Positions 11,161 to 21,406 of a DNA stretch of 64,000 nt are shown here, piece after piece (position 1 is the first letter of the stretch; the number at the start of each line of letters is the position of its first letter). Both the position numbers and the translations under genes were made by a program. The stretch covers positions 8,055,001 to 8,119,000 of the forward strand of contig CATNEN010000001.1 in NCBI GenBank assembly GCA_950097015.1. Direction: 5' to 3'. The stretch is from Macrostomum hystrix (lineage: Eukaryota; Platyhelminthes; Macrostomidae). The notes under the pieces are model-generated. The model made no database searches. It was not told the DNA's origin and was given only the letters and a program-made list of their open reading frames with translations.

Positions 11161-11352
11161 CTATTGGTGGAGGGCAGGCGAGCTGATGACCGGCCGAGGG
11201 ACGAGGACCCCGCTGCGAACTCTGGAGGCCGACGCAGCGTGACCAGTCGTGACCTCGAAGCGAATCAACGTCGCGAAGCGCCGTTCCAAGGGCAACACCG
11301 ACGGCTGCGCGGCACCAGCTCGGTCAGCGACCACCCAGAACGGCTCCTGGGT

Positions 11353-11938
11353 GTGGATCAGCCAATCTCCCGGTGGGACACCCGCGCCCAACCCGCGCCT
11401 TCCCACCAGTGGCCCCGCTGTACGCCCCACTATACGCCCACCCACCGGTGAGCGGCGGGAAGGCGCATAGTGGGGCGTACAGCGGGGCCACTGGTGGCCA
11501 CCAGTGGGGGGCGCGGGTTGGGGTGGGGCGTAAATAAAATTCGGGGCATATCCTCAAAGTCTACTGTTAGTAGAAATGTTAGTTTGAAATCATGAAGCCA
11601 ACTCAGTCGTGTAGGAAATCATTTCTAGATTGATTTTCAATTGAATCCGACTCGATAAGCTGTGCTCAAATCTATTGGGACACCGACGACAGCCATATAG
11701 TGTACTGACATAGTCAGAGTTAAGATAAAATTTTCTAGGTGACTTTCCAGGTTAATAAGTTCGAGTGGAAATCATTTGAAATCATGAATTTTATTTACCC
11801 CCCACCCCAACCCGCGCCTTCCCACCAGTGGCCCCGCTGTACGCCCCACTATACGCCCACCCACCGGTGAGCGGCGGGAAGGCGCATAGTGGGGCGTACA
11901 GAGGGGCGTATAGTAAATGTCCCACCGGGCTGATCCAC
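11353..11938. mobile_element. GC-rich compound foldback (palindromic) element
   Basis: A 93-bp GC-rich block occurs twice in direct orientation (11390-11483 and 11809-11902) and each copy is itself a hairpin (gtacgccccactatacgcc pairs with ggcgcatagtggggcgtac). In addition 11510-11545 is an inverted repeat of 11784-11819 (proximal ends ..taaataaaattc / gaattttattta..), and the outer flanks 11353-11380 and 11919-11938 are inverted too (gtggatcagcc / ggctgatccac). The whole can fold as nested hairpins around a 240-bp AT-rich centre. No protein is encoded. It looks like a foldback-type or MITE-like element, or the relic of an inverted duplication. Confidence 0.6.
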
Positions 11939-12202
11939 TAGGCAAGCTGGAGCCCGAGCTCATTGGGCCGTTCCGGGTGCGCATGAGACTCAAAACGACG
12001 GACGAGTCGGCTTGGAAGGCTTACCAGTTTAACAGTTACCCACCTAAAGAAAAAGCAATGTTCTCTTGTCTTATTTTTTCCAAAGATGAACAGCAGATTT
12101 CATATTTTACGTGCCAAAAAAATGAAAGATGAATAATGCTTTGAAATTTTCTTCAAAATGCAAAGGCACGGTTAAAAATCCGATCCAAAGGGCAACTAAA
12201 TG

Positions 12203-12208
12203 TTTATT
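12203..12208 (-). terminator. Candidate polyadenylation signal for QTRT1
   Basis: AATAAA on the minus strand about 170 nt downstream of the QTRT1 stop codon at 12378. Position is plausible for a 3' UTR; no other evidence. Confidence 0.35.
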
Positions 12209-12377
12209 TTCATGATTGCACGTTTGGAAAAAGTTAAGAGCAACTTTCAGAAGTTTTTTAAGAACGCTCGACTCGCAGGAATGCGAATTATCGCGATTTT
12301 CGCGATTAAGACTACTTGTCTTCAAAGCACAAATAGCGTGTATATTTTAGAAGCAAGGCTAAGTTAATCTACTAATG

Positions 12378-14367
12378 TTAGACATCTCCGCTGCCAGAAA
12401 CACTTGGATTACAATCGATACTCTGATCCTCGTTGGTCATCCGCAGATACAGACCAACTGACGCCAGAGCCTCGACAGCCCAGTCAGGATAGTCGGTCGG
12501 TTTAGAAAATTGCGCCTGGAAAAATTGACGTACAAAATCTGGAAAATTGCCCTCAATAATGCTCTGTCGCATGCCGGACATTAGGTCGAGCATATAAGCC
12601 ACATTGTGAGCCGTGAGCAAGCTACAGCCAAGCGTCACACCATCTTCCTTGAGCAGTGCAGCCAGGTAGGCTCGCGAATAGCCACCTCGACAGCAGCGAC
12701 ATCGGCAACGTTCGTCGATAGGCCTGAGATCGGATTGGTATGCCCGCTTCTTCAACTGAAGCTCACCCTCCGGTACCAGGGCGACACCAAAGCGAGCTGT
12801 TCTAGTCGGCAGGACACAGTCGAACATGTCTACGCCCAAGGCAACGCAGACGACAAGGTCCAAGGGCAGGCCGACGCCCATTAAATAGCGCGGCTTATTA
12901 GCAGGCAGCCGCTCGGTGCACAGTTTCACAATGCGCCAAAATGTCGACTTAGATTCGCCGCCACTCAGGCCGCCAATGGCGAAGCCGGCAACGTCGCGAC
13001 TGGCCAAAGCGGCCAACGATTGAATCCGCAGCTCGCAGTCAAGGCCGCCTTGAACGATTGGGAATAGGCACTGCTGAGTTGGACGAGAATTGGCTGCTAG
13101 GCAACGATCGAGCCAGCGAATGGAGCTGAGGGGAGATAAGATAAGGAACTTGTCGCTAAACTATCAGGTCCTGTTGCGAATCGAGCCAGAAAAGAACCTG
13201 CGAAATTTCACTGGTATGTAGGACTGGAGTAGTTAGAGGGAGTCAGTAGCAGGGCGGTCTAACGTGACTTTCCTCTTGCAACAAGGTCCTTAAGCTCGAT
13301 TTCACATTCATTTGAGGCACTGACGCACAGAGAAGGCTTGGGGGCTTCTCGTGTAATTTATACCCTTTAGGGACAATCTCCAAGGCATGGTGATTGTACG
13401 CTGCCTGACAATCAGAAATCAGGGCATATGTACACACTTGTGTGAGCGTGTGCCTACGTACATTATCTGTGTGCGTGTGTGCTCAGGAGTCAGCGGAATG
13501 GGCAGAATTGCCTCCTCGCTGGCTGCGGGTCTGGAGTTCTGAGTCTTCCTGCTCATCAAGGGTGCCAGGCAAAGCTAGCCTGTCTGTCTCGGGACACAGC
13601 AGTTTGAAAGAACTGACTCAACATCAGCCATGGCACTCACCGTTCCATTGCTTCCTTAACTCGCGGCCCCGTTGTACTACTATGAACAACATCGTCCAAC
13701 TGCATCATTATATCGGCCCCGATGCCGTTCTGTATCCGTATAGACTCCTCAGGCGTCAGACGCATTATACTCTTATCGTAAGGATTAGTGAAAGTGACGC
13801 CGCCTTCATCGACAGTGCACAGGTCTGATAAGGAGACCATTTGAAAGCCGCCGGAGTCTGTTAGGAGGGCGTGCGGCCAGCGCATGTAGCCGTGGAGACC
13901 ACCGGCCGAAGTTAGTAACTCTGGGCCTGGCCTATTGAAGTTAAGGGCGATAACTTATACATTCCAACTATCTAAACAAACGAGACAAACAACGCCCTAG
14001 GTCACTTGGGACGAACGTACAGCCAGTGGCACAGCTGTTCAGTCCAAGATCTTTAAAGGCAATCAGACTAACCCTCAACGAAATAATCAATAATTGATCC
14101 TGCACGTTCTCACCTGCAGCCAAGATGATAGGTATTACCCAGCATAATTCTGCAGCCCAGCTCGCTAAGCTCATCTGTGGTCAAAGCCTTTAAACTGCCC
14201 ATAGTGCCAACTGGCATAAATACTGGAGTCTGCACTGCGGCATGCGGTAACTGCATCTGGGACGCTCTGGCAGCAGTTGTTCCACATTTGGCCAATATGT
14301 TAAATTTTAATGGATAGGCAGCACCGTCAGCTGCTGCTGTCGTTGTTGTTGACGATGTTGTCGACAT
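12378..14367 (-). CDS. QTRT1: Queuine tRNA-ribosyltransferase catalytic subunit 1
   Basis: Exons 14367-14114, 13931-13641 and 13125-12378 give a complete 430-aa protein (human about 403). The family enzyme swaps guanine-34 for queuine in GUN-anticodon tRNAs, working with QTRT2. Seen: TPVFMPVGT near 47, LGNTYHLG near 76, [11 protein letters not shown] with base-site Asp110, IVQGGLD near 205, [11 protein letters not shown] near 229, the nucleophile in [13 protein letters not shown] (Asp284), and zinc ligands Cys322, Cys324, Cys327 and His355. All splice borders are GT..AG with matching phase 2 at both introns; intron 1 is 182 bp. Intron 2 (515 bp) carries an antisense SINE. Start ATG at 14367 precedes a Ser/Thr/Ala-rich leader. 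UBE2T-like gene lies upstream on the same strand. Confidence 0.95.
13245..13540 (+). mobile_element. tRNA-derived SINE, family 1, in QTRT1 intron 2
   Basis: Starts near ggcggtctaacgtg and aaggtccttaagctcgattt (tRNA-like head), continues through gagaaggcttgggggctt, ctgcctgacaatcag, gtgtgagcgtgtgcc and gctcaggagtcagcgg, and ends near ctggctgcgggtctgg. It is antisense to QTRT1 and occupies most of the intron, leaving both splice sites intact. Confidence 0.75.
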
Positions 14368-15203
14368 GTTGACAGATAAGATGCGAAACGGAATGTTTCG
14401 TGCTTGTCTGACAATCTGAAGTTTGAATGTTCCCGTTTCTAATGATTGATTAGCTAATTGATTGTCAGTTTATTAGTATTCTTTTTGTAACATTTTTAAA
14501 GGACAAAATCTTACAAAACTTTCAAGCTTAAAAAAGCTTAAGAAACAAGCACAATTTTTAAGTACTTCAGTTCACCTAGCTGTTAACTGCGTTTTAATTT
14601 TTGGGACTTTACCAGAAGTTATTCTTTCGAGAGACATCAAAGTAGCTGCTACTAGGTGATTGATTTTTATAGGGTAATAACAAGTAGACAGCCCCCTAAA
14701 CCGATGGTCGTTAATTTACAACTTGTTTGTTTTAATAGAAAAAACTTAAAACTACTACCACCCCCTATTCTGCAAAAATATTCCATTGAAAATGAGTTAA
14801 AGTCAAGCTTGTAGCCGTTATTCACCAATCATGATTTTGCAGTATGTTGCAGTATAATTAGAAAAAACAGTGGAAATATATGTGTAAAGGCACGGGTAAA
14901 GAGATGGACTAAAGGGAAAAAACTTTTTCTAAAAATTTAAGGCTTACCAAAGATGGCTTCTGACAGTAAGAATAGATACTTTGAGTACAATCAAATCGCG
15001 CTTAAATGCTTATTACAAAAGTAAAAAACTATATTATATACTACAAAAACTAAAATAACTGCTGAAGTATTTTAAACTTACCATTTTCAAATACAAGTTC
15101 TTGTTACAATTCATTTGAGCTTAGGACTGAAGGTTTAAACGAAACATTAAAACTAAAACAACTAGTCATCAAACTTCTAGTGATTCGACAGCGTCTGCTT
15201 AAA
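14368..15203. other. Spacer between QTRT1 start and the UBE2T-like stop
   Basis: AT-rich. It must hold the QTRT1 promoter/5' UTR and the UBE2T-like 3' UTR. I see no TATA box close to the QTRT1 ATG and no further gene. Confidence 0.4.
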
Positions 15204-15779
15204 TCAACAAGGTTTCATTTTCTTAGGAGACGATGGACCTTCCTGTAGATCAGTTGAAGAACTGGCAGCCGTTTGGGCACTAATTTCATTACTTTCATCT
15301 GCATTTCTGGCTAATCTGCGAGTCCAATCTTTGGCCCGACGCTCGAAAGCTAAACGATCAGAAAGAAACAGACTGGCCAAATCGGCCTCCGATGGATCGT
15401 CTGGATTTGGCGTACTCATTAACAGTTTTAACTGTAATAGCAAACAGCGTAGATTCATTATTGGTGACCAGGAGCCGCCTGGCTGCAACTTTAGACTATC
15501 CATACATATTCTACCAGCTGAATCGATATTATGATGCAAAATAGGAGTTTGAAAGCGCATGGAAGGCGGCTCAAACGGATAGCGAGATTGTATCTGTAGA
15601 TCGATGCGGAATTTGCCACCGAAATAAGGCGTGCCTGGATCGCCAGACAGAAGTACAGTTAGCTGGTGCTGGTCCGACATATTGCTGCTGCTGTGAATAA
15701 CTCGACAGCCTGGCACAGGATCTGTTAATGATTGCTACACCTCTCGTGTTAGACGCTTCTGTCTGGCATTAGAAGTCAT
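15204..15779 (-). CDS. UBE2T: UBE2T-like ubiquitin-conjugating enzyme, interrupted by an in-frame TAG
   Basis: Single uninterrupted exon of 191 codons if the TAG at 15737-15735 (codon 15) is ignored. UBE2T is the E2 that works with FANCL to monoubiquitinate FANCD2/FANCI. Seen: helix-1-like RQKRLTREV before the stop and SLTDPVPGC after it, YPFEPP near 67, NIDSAGRICMDSLKL with catalytic Cys92, the W-P pair in SWSPIMNL, and STPNPDDP near 122; then a basic Ser-rich tail (PSSPKKMKP). The usual HPN motif reads HHN. ATG at 15779 gives the full E2 N-terminus; the frame right after the stop has its first Met at about 15650, inside the fold. CAG to TAG by one transition would explain it. Pseudogene, sequencing error or readthrough are all possible. 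I see no poly(A) relic of a retrocopy. Confidence 0.8.
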
Positions 15780-15944
15780 ACTAATTTACTTTCGTATTAG
15801 GTGGAATTCTTTAAATGGAGTAGACAAACCACTTAAGTTTTCAGCAGAATATTGCAGAAAAAATTTCAAGAATGAAATAAATATGATACTATTTAGGAGC
15901 ACGAGGGGCGATCTAAAAACCCAGCAACCAACTCTCATGTAGCC

Positions 15945-16300
15945 ATTAAAAATAATTATAACAATTGCAGGAGGGCTGCGGGCAATGGCAAATCAATTGG
16001 CGACACAAGACCCGCAGCCAGCGACGAGGCAATTCTGCCGATTTCGCTGACTTCAGAGCACAAACGCACACACATAGATACTGCACGCAGGCATACGCTC
16101 ACAAAGGTGTGTACATCTGCCCGGACTTTCTTATCGTCAGGGCAGATCACAATTTCACTGTGATTTTGGAGGTTGGCCCTCAAGGCCGTAAATTGCACGA
16201 CAAGCCCCCAAGCATTTTCTCCGCGGCTGCGCCCCAAATGAATGTGGCCTCGCCGCGGAATCAAGCTCAGGGACATTGGCGAGAGGCAAGATCATTTGTA
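15945..16300 (-). mobile_element. tRNA-derived SINE, family 1, minus strand
   Basis: Reverse-strand copy, one of the best preserved: cttgcctctcgcc..gagcttgattccgcgg (tRNA-like head with B-box), cattcatttggggcgcagcc, cttgggggcttgtcg, a gtgagcgtatgcctgcg tract, gctctgaagtcagcg, ggctgcgggtc and a 3' end ccctcctgcaattgttataatt. Lies just upstream of the UBE2T-like gene. Confidence 0.8.
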
Positions 16301-16929
16301 CGAGTACTACAGCTAAAACATATTTGTTTCATAAAACAAAATCGACTAGTTGACCACATTGCTAGAATTTTTTAGAAAATGTCTTTTTACATTTTAGGTT
16401 TGAAAGATTTTTTCTGTATGGTATCGTCCGTGTACGCTATGTACATTCTCGCATGTGCATCGTGCAACGTTCTAGAGTACTCGTATCTAGCTGATCGCGC
16501 AACATTGTTTGGTGTGAAAGGAATATCTGTCCTTTATGTTGCATTTCCAGTTATGTTTTAATGGACTCATTGCACCTTTGTTATAAAAATTCATTCTACG
16601 TTTTAATGTCAGCCCTGTTTGATTCTTACATTTCTTACAATTCTCACAATTTTCCATTCATGGTCCCTACACATTCCCAAAGGAATGACGTTGAATCAGC
16701 GTTTTTAATATCGCAGTTTTTTGCTGCTGTTCGCCTGCTAAATCAGCGTTCCGTTCGTTGTAAGTCCGAAGAAATTGGTACTATTCTTAATTACTTTGTT
16801 GAGATTTTGCTATATTTGGTAGTCCACGTGCTTACACCATTATTGTACATTTAATAATGCATTTAGAGCAGCAAGTAGCTTGCCATGGCACGTTGCCGTT
16901 TTGTTCAAAAATTCTGTTTTGAAAATCGA
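16301..16929. other. Non-coding, nothing recognised
   Basis: AT-rich with a few short open frames that have no domain-like composition. I see no feature here. Confidence 0.4.
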
Positions 16930-17440
16930 TTTTATTCAAGGCCAGCTGCACAGACACTAGAGCTAGAGCCGAGGAGTCGAACGGCCTGAGAGGCTCGGTC
17001 AAAGCGTCATCCTTAAGCAGCTCGGACACTTGCAGCAGCGGCATCACCTACTGCATTGGCACGAGCACTGCCGAGTAAAAGCAGATAAACAAGCAGTCTG
17101 CTATGTTGGCGGCGGCAAAGGCCATCGGGCTAGCCCTGGCGGCTGCGGCCCGCCACAGTTCCTTACCCAGCCCCGCCCTGCTCCAGGAGGCCAACAAGGC
17201 CAGATGCCTAGCAGACGACATAAGGCAGTGGTCCTCGACGCTGGAACTTGTACCGCAGGCCGGTATTACCCTGGATCGGTGCATTGATCGCTGTTCATGG
17301 CCACAGTGCAGTTCTCTTTCGGTCTATTCTCTTGTGGGCTGGTTGCCCACGGTACCAGCTAACCAGCATGTCCGAGCGACATTCTGGAGGGCCGGGTCGA
17401 GAACCCAGCTCCAGGCCCAGGCACCGAATTGAGAAAGGTG
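16930..17440. other. GC-rich, coding-like stretch, unassigned
   Basis: This block stands out from its AT-rich surroundings. On the plus strand 17103-17432 reads an Ala-rich helix-like segment (AAAKAIGLALAAAARHSS) and then EANKARCLADDIRQW with high GC at third positions. On the minus strand 17047-16920 also reads a helix-like segment (MPLLQVSELLKDDALTEPL). I recognise no family on either strand and cannot pick the coding strand. It may be an exon, a gene relic or simply GC-rich DNA. Confidence 0.3.
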
Positions 17441-20400
17441 CCAACTACAATTGAACTCGAGTGTAACTTGACAATATTAATTTTCCTTTTTGGTATGCCC
17501 GTCGCGTGTCTGACTAAAATTCTTTTTTTTCACCCTTTGAGTGTCTGTACGTACGCCCGATTTTCTTTTTCTTCATTTAATTTCTTTCGCCTTCTTCACT
17601 ATTCATTTCCATTTGTATGAGTGTTTTACTTGGCCTTTATCTTACAGGTTTGGTCAGCCAAAGTTCAATTTCTGTGTTTGCTGCATTTGAACTCATGTGA
17701 GCTTAAAAACAGCCATGTCACTTTTGGAGCTACAAACCACAGCTATTATTTTTTTAAAATCAATACTCGTACATTGTTCTCTTGAGTGTTTATTTTGTCA
17801 GGGAAAGTGAAGTGAGTCACTAGTCTAGCTGCATAATTGTGGCTTCAATTTTAGATAGCCTAGCACTTACCTTTGCATGCACACCTCTTATCTTTCCTTT
17901 AGCAACCCCATTTTCTGACTGAGGCTTCTCAACCTCTGTTGAGTTCGACTTCTCCACCTGCAATCAACTCTTGATCAATCTTTCTCCTGTCTCCCCTGTC
18001 CAGCCTGGTCAGTCCTGATCCTGAAGGCTCTCACCCCTCTGCCATTCTGTCAATTTTACTTTCAGCAGCCTCCTTATCTTTTATCCCATTTCTGTCTGGG
18101 TTGGCTGCTTTTGTTCTCTGGTTGCCTAGTATTTTCTTTTCTATCCTTATTTGTTTTGCATGTTTTTACCACTTTTTGATTTGCACTTCCCCTTCTTCAG
18201 TCTAGCTGTCATCTGAAGTGGACTCTTCACCCCCATTTGTCTTGTTCTTGTCAGGAAAGGCCCTCATCACTGCACCGCTTTTTCTTCGTTATTTTCTCTG
18301 GTGGCTTCACTGGTGGGCATTTCAGACCTGCTGATCTTTTTTGTCTACTGGGTCCACCTGTCAATCATCCTCTTTGTCTGGCCAAACAAAGAGGCTCTCA
18401 ATGTCTGACCACTGGTGGCTTCACTAGTGGTCACCCTGATTCCTCTGATCTGTGCACACTTTTTGTCTTGCATAAATCATTTTCCACTTAAGTGATTCTA
18501 TTCTTTGTCTGCTTGTTGTGTATGCCAATTTTTGTGGGCAATTTAAATCTCAGGTGTTTACCAGACAACAACCTGCCTGTCAGGGATTTTACTTTAAATG
18601 CAGAGCTCCCAGGCTCTCAATTTCACTATTCTCACTGCTTGTTAGTCTCCTTGAATTCTGTTTAAGTTGCATTTGGGCTTAATTTCTGTTTTCTTTTGTG
18701 GCTTTGTGCCATTTGGGCTCAAGTCCCTTTCAATTTATCTTTGCCCCAGTGGCCCCTGAGTCTGGCGCTATAGTTTGCCCTTTTATATTTTCTCACATTG
18801 TGGATCTGACTAAGTAAACTTCTCTTTCCTGCCCTCCAGCCTAATTTGTAAGAATGCTGGATTTTTATCTGCTTTCTAACTTCAAGAGATTGTTATCTTT
18901 ATAGGGCCTAATTTTTGGTGGCCTGCAAGCCAAGACTTCAGATTGGCATCTGCTGAAAGTCATTGTCATCTATTGAATTACTGTCTGTTGACTATCTGTT
19001 GCACAAAAGCAACACTGCTGCTTGGCATTGAGCAATCTCCTACACCAAGAGTTTTCTTTCATGTAGACTATATACACACATTATTGAGCAGTTGAAAATT
19101 AAAGTTAGGTAATTGCATGGCTAGGGAATTGCCTGATGCCACTTCCATGCATTTTGTTTAAATTTGTATTTAATAGCTTTTATCTGTTTCAATTTTAACA
19201 CTTTCTTTGTGTTACCTACTGTTTCATTTTCCTTTCATTTGCATTTTAGGCATTCATGCTTTCTTCTTTCCTAATTTACTTATTTAAAAATTCATGTCAA
19301 GGAAGCCAGGTGCAAGTTGTGGCAGAACCAAATGCTTAGGGCCTAATATTATTGTATACTACATTAAAACTCAAACTAAATTATCCATTGCACAAACTTT
19401 GTTTCATTTGTTTAATTATTAAATAGTGTTTAAATACAACATTTCTTCTCTCTCATAATACCATATAAATATGTATGCTTTTATGTGCATTAACTTCATT
19501 GTCTAGTCTAGTATATTGCCACCAAAACTTAGAAAGAACATGCAATGTTAAGATAAATAGTTTTTATCTTTGTCATTACACTAAAGTTATAGACATTTAT
19601 TAGAACCTAGAACTGGATAATTTTTGTTGTTATTAATGAGTGAATAAGAAGTGAATTATAAAATAAAAAGGAGTGTATCTTGAGACTAGGCAACTCCTAT
19701 CCATTGGAAGCCTAAGGCCTAGTATGACTAGAATCTAAAACCAGTGTCAATGAGCCAATTGAATAATAGTAGTAATACATATAAAGTGTATTGCCACCAA
19801 TATTTGCTACAGATAGGCCTATGTGAGAATAAGTGAGAAATTGTAAAACTTAATTTTAATTTAATTCATAAAGTTGGAATTTGAATCCATCAAAAAAGTT
19901 TGTTATATATAGAATAGAGTATAAAATATAAATTGGTGATTAATAAGAGTAAATCTAAGATAATATGCTTGATTAAAAATGGCTTTTACTGTTGAAACTG
20001 GAGTTATCCCAATAATCCATTAACTTTTAGATTTACTTCATTTAACTCCGCTAATAAAACGAATATAAAACATTTAAAAAAGTGCAAAATGAGAGCACAA
20101 CTAGTTGGTAGCTTGCTTTTTGTAGAGCAGAGCAGATCAAGGGAGCATGCACGGTATTGTCAAAACCAGTTTGAATGGATGTCCGTTACCTTTAGCGGTC
20201 ATGACGATTTCAAGGTTCAGATGCAACACGCTGTCCATGAGAGTTCATTCATACAACTTGAAACTGCGCGCTACGAACATTGAGGCGTAAAATTACGGAG
20301 TTTCTGTAAGGAAAGGGGTGCAGTTCTACTGATTGCTTTTCCTTAAGGTGTAGTGTGAGCATATTTTGCTATTGGTCGGTATAGCGCGTGGATCCATCTA

Positions 20401-20550
20401 TTTTTATGACAGTGCGAATTCACACCTGGCTGGTCCGGGCAAGCCAGGTGGGCAGACGCAAACCACCCGTCAATTAATTTTCACTTGGGTGCATCGTCAC
20501 GTGATGTTTCACACATGGCATGAGCAATGTTATTTGTCATCTGATCACGC
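17441..20550. other. Long non-coding stretch
   Basis: No gene seen. 17.9-18.9 kb is pyrimidine-rich on the plus strand and has an imperfect direct repeat (ggtggcttcact at about 18300 and 18416). 18.9-19.85 kb is rich in the motif GGCCTA. The rest is AT-rich. Confidence 0.4.
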
Positions 20551-20790
20551 ATGAGGGTCGTCACGGAGTCACACTTTATGGTCCCATACTGGGTCACGCT
20601 GGTCAACACTGGGTCACGTTGGTCACGATTTCACTCTGCAGTGACTTCACTCACGCTGTTTTACATTGGTCGCGGTTTTAAACTGTTCACTTGGGTCACA
20701 CTAACTGTTTCCAATTGTCCAGCTGTTTCACCCTAGTGATCACAAAGTCCCTGTCACTGGGTCACACACAAAGTCCCTGTCACAAAAAGA
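20551..20790. repeat. Decayed GGTCAC-type tandem repeat
   Basis: The motif gggtcac or ggtcac recurs irregularly (ctgggtcacgctggtcaac, acgttggtcacg, cttgggtcacac, cactgggtcacac), and tcacaaagtccctgtcac occurs twice. It looks like an old minisatellite broken by substitutions and indels. Confidence 0.5.
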
Positions 20791-21406
20791 TGATTAAGTT
20801 TTCACCAGAAAATTAATAACAATGAAAAACCGATTTTAATTTGCTTGCAATCCTTGTATGTGACCAAGGGAACACAACATTAACGCTTTTTTATTAGTCA
20901 TCAGATAGTCAGCTTGTTATTTAGATATTTAAATAGATGCAATATAATGCTTTAAATTCTCGGTTTTGCTCGAGTCACACGAAAAGCACAGCTTTGCCCA
21001 GACCAGGAATGCTCCGATGTGATAAATATTTTAGGAATTTTTCGAATTCGTCAGTGCCGAAATAGGACGTATTTCAAGATTGACTTTTTAAGGAACCTAT
21101 TCTATCAGCACCCACAACTGCGGCTTAAGTTAAAAAGTACATTTTTTGATCGAGTCACATCACCGAGCGAAATAACAAAATCAGCAACAGAAACCTCAAG
21201 TGCGACTTCACTTCAGCTTCTTCGAATATAACAAATAGTTACATTATTTTTGGGGTACTTCACAATTAGGTGTTGGGCGTCAGAATCTCCAAGTAGGAAA
21301 TTGCGTCACTGAATAATTTTAATTCGATCACAACAAATTTCGCGCCAAAAGCTTAAAATCTTTCGTTCTTGACATATTCTCGTAGTTTCGCTCGCTTCTG
21401 TATGAA
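20791..21406. other. NPF 3' flank, non-coding
   Basis: Downstream of the NPF stop codon on the minus strand. No clear gene; no polyadenylation signal close to the stop was found. Confidence 0.35.

Noticed and set aside
15718-15741. A 19-nt mini-intron removing the TAG in the UBE2T-like gene
   Set aside because: GT..AG ends exist, but the size is too small for normal splicing, and the residues on both sides fit the E2 helix without removal.
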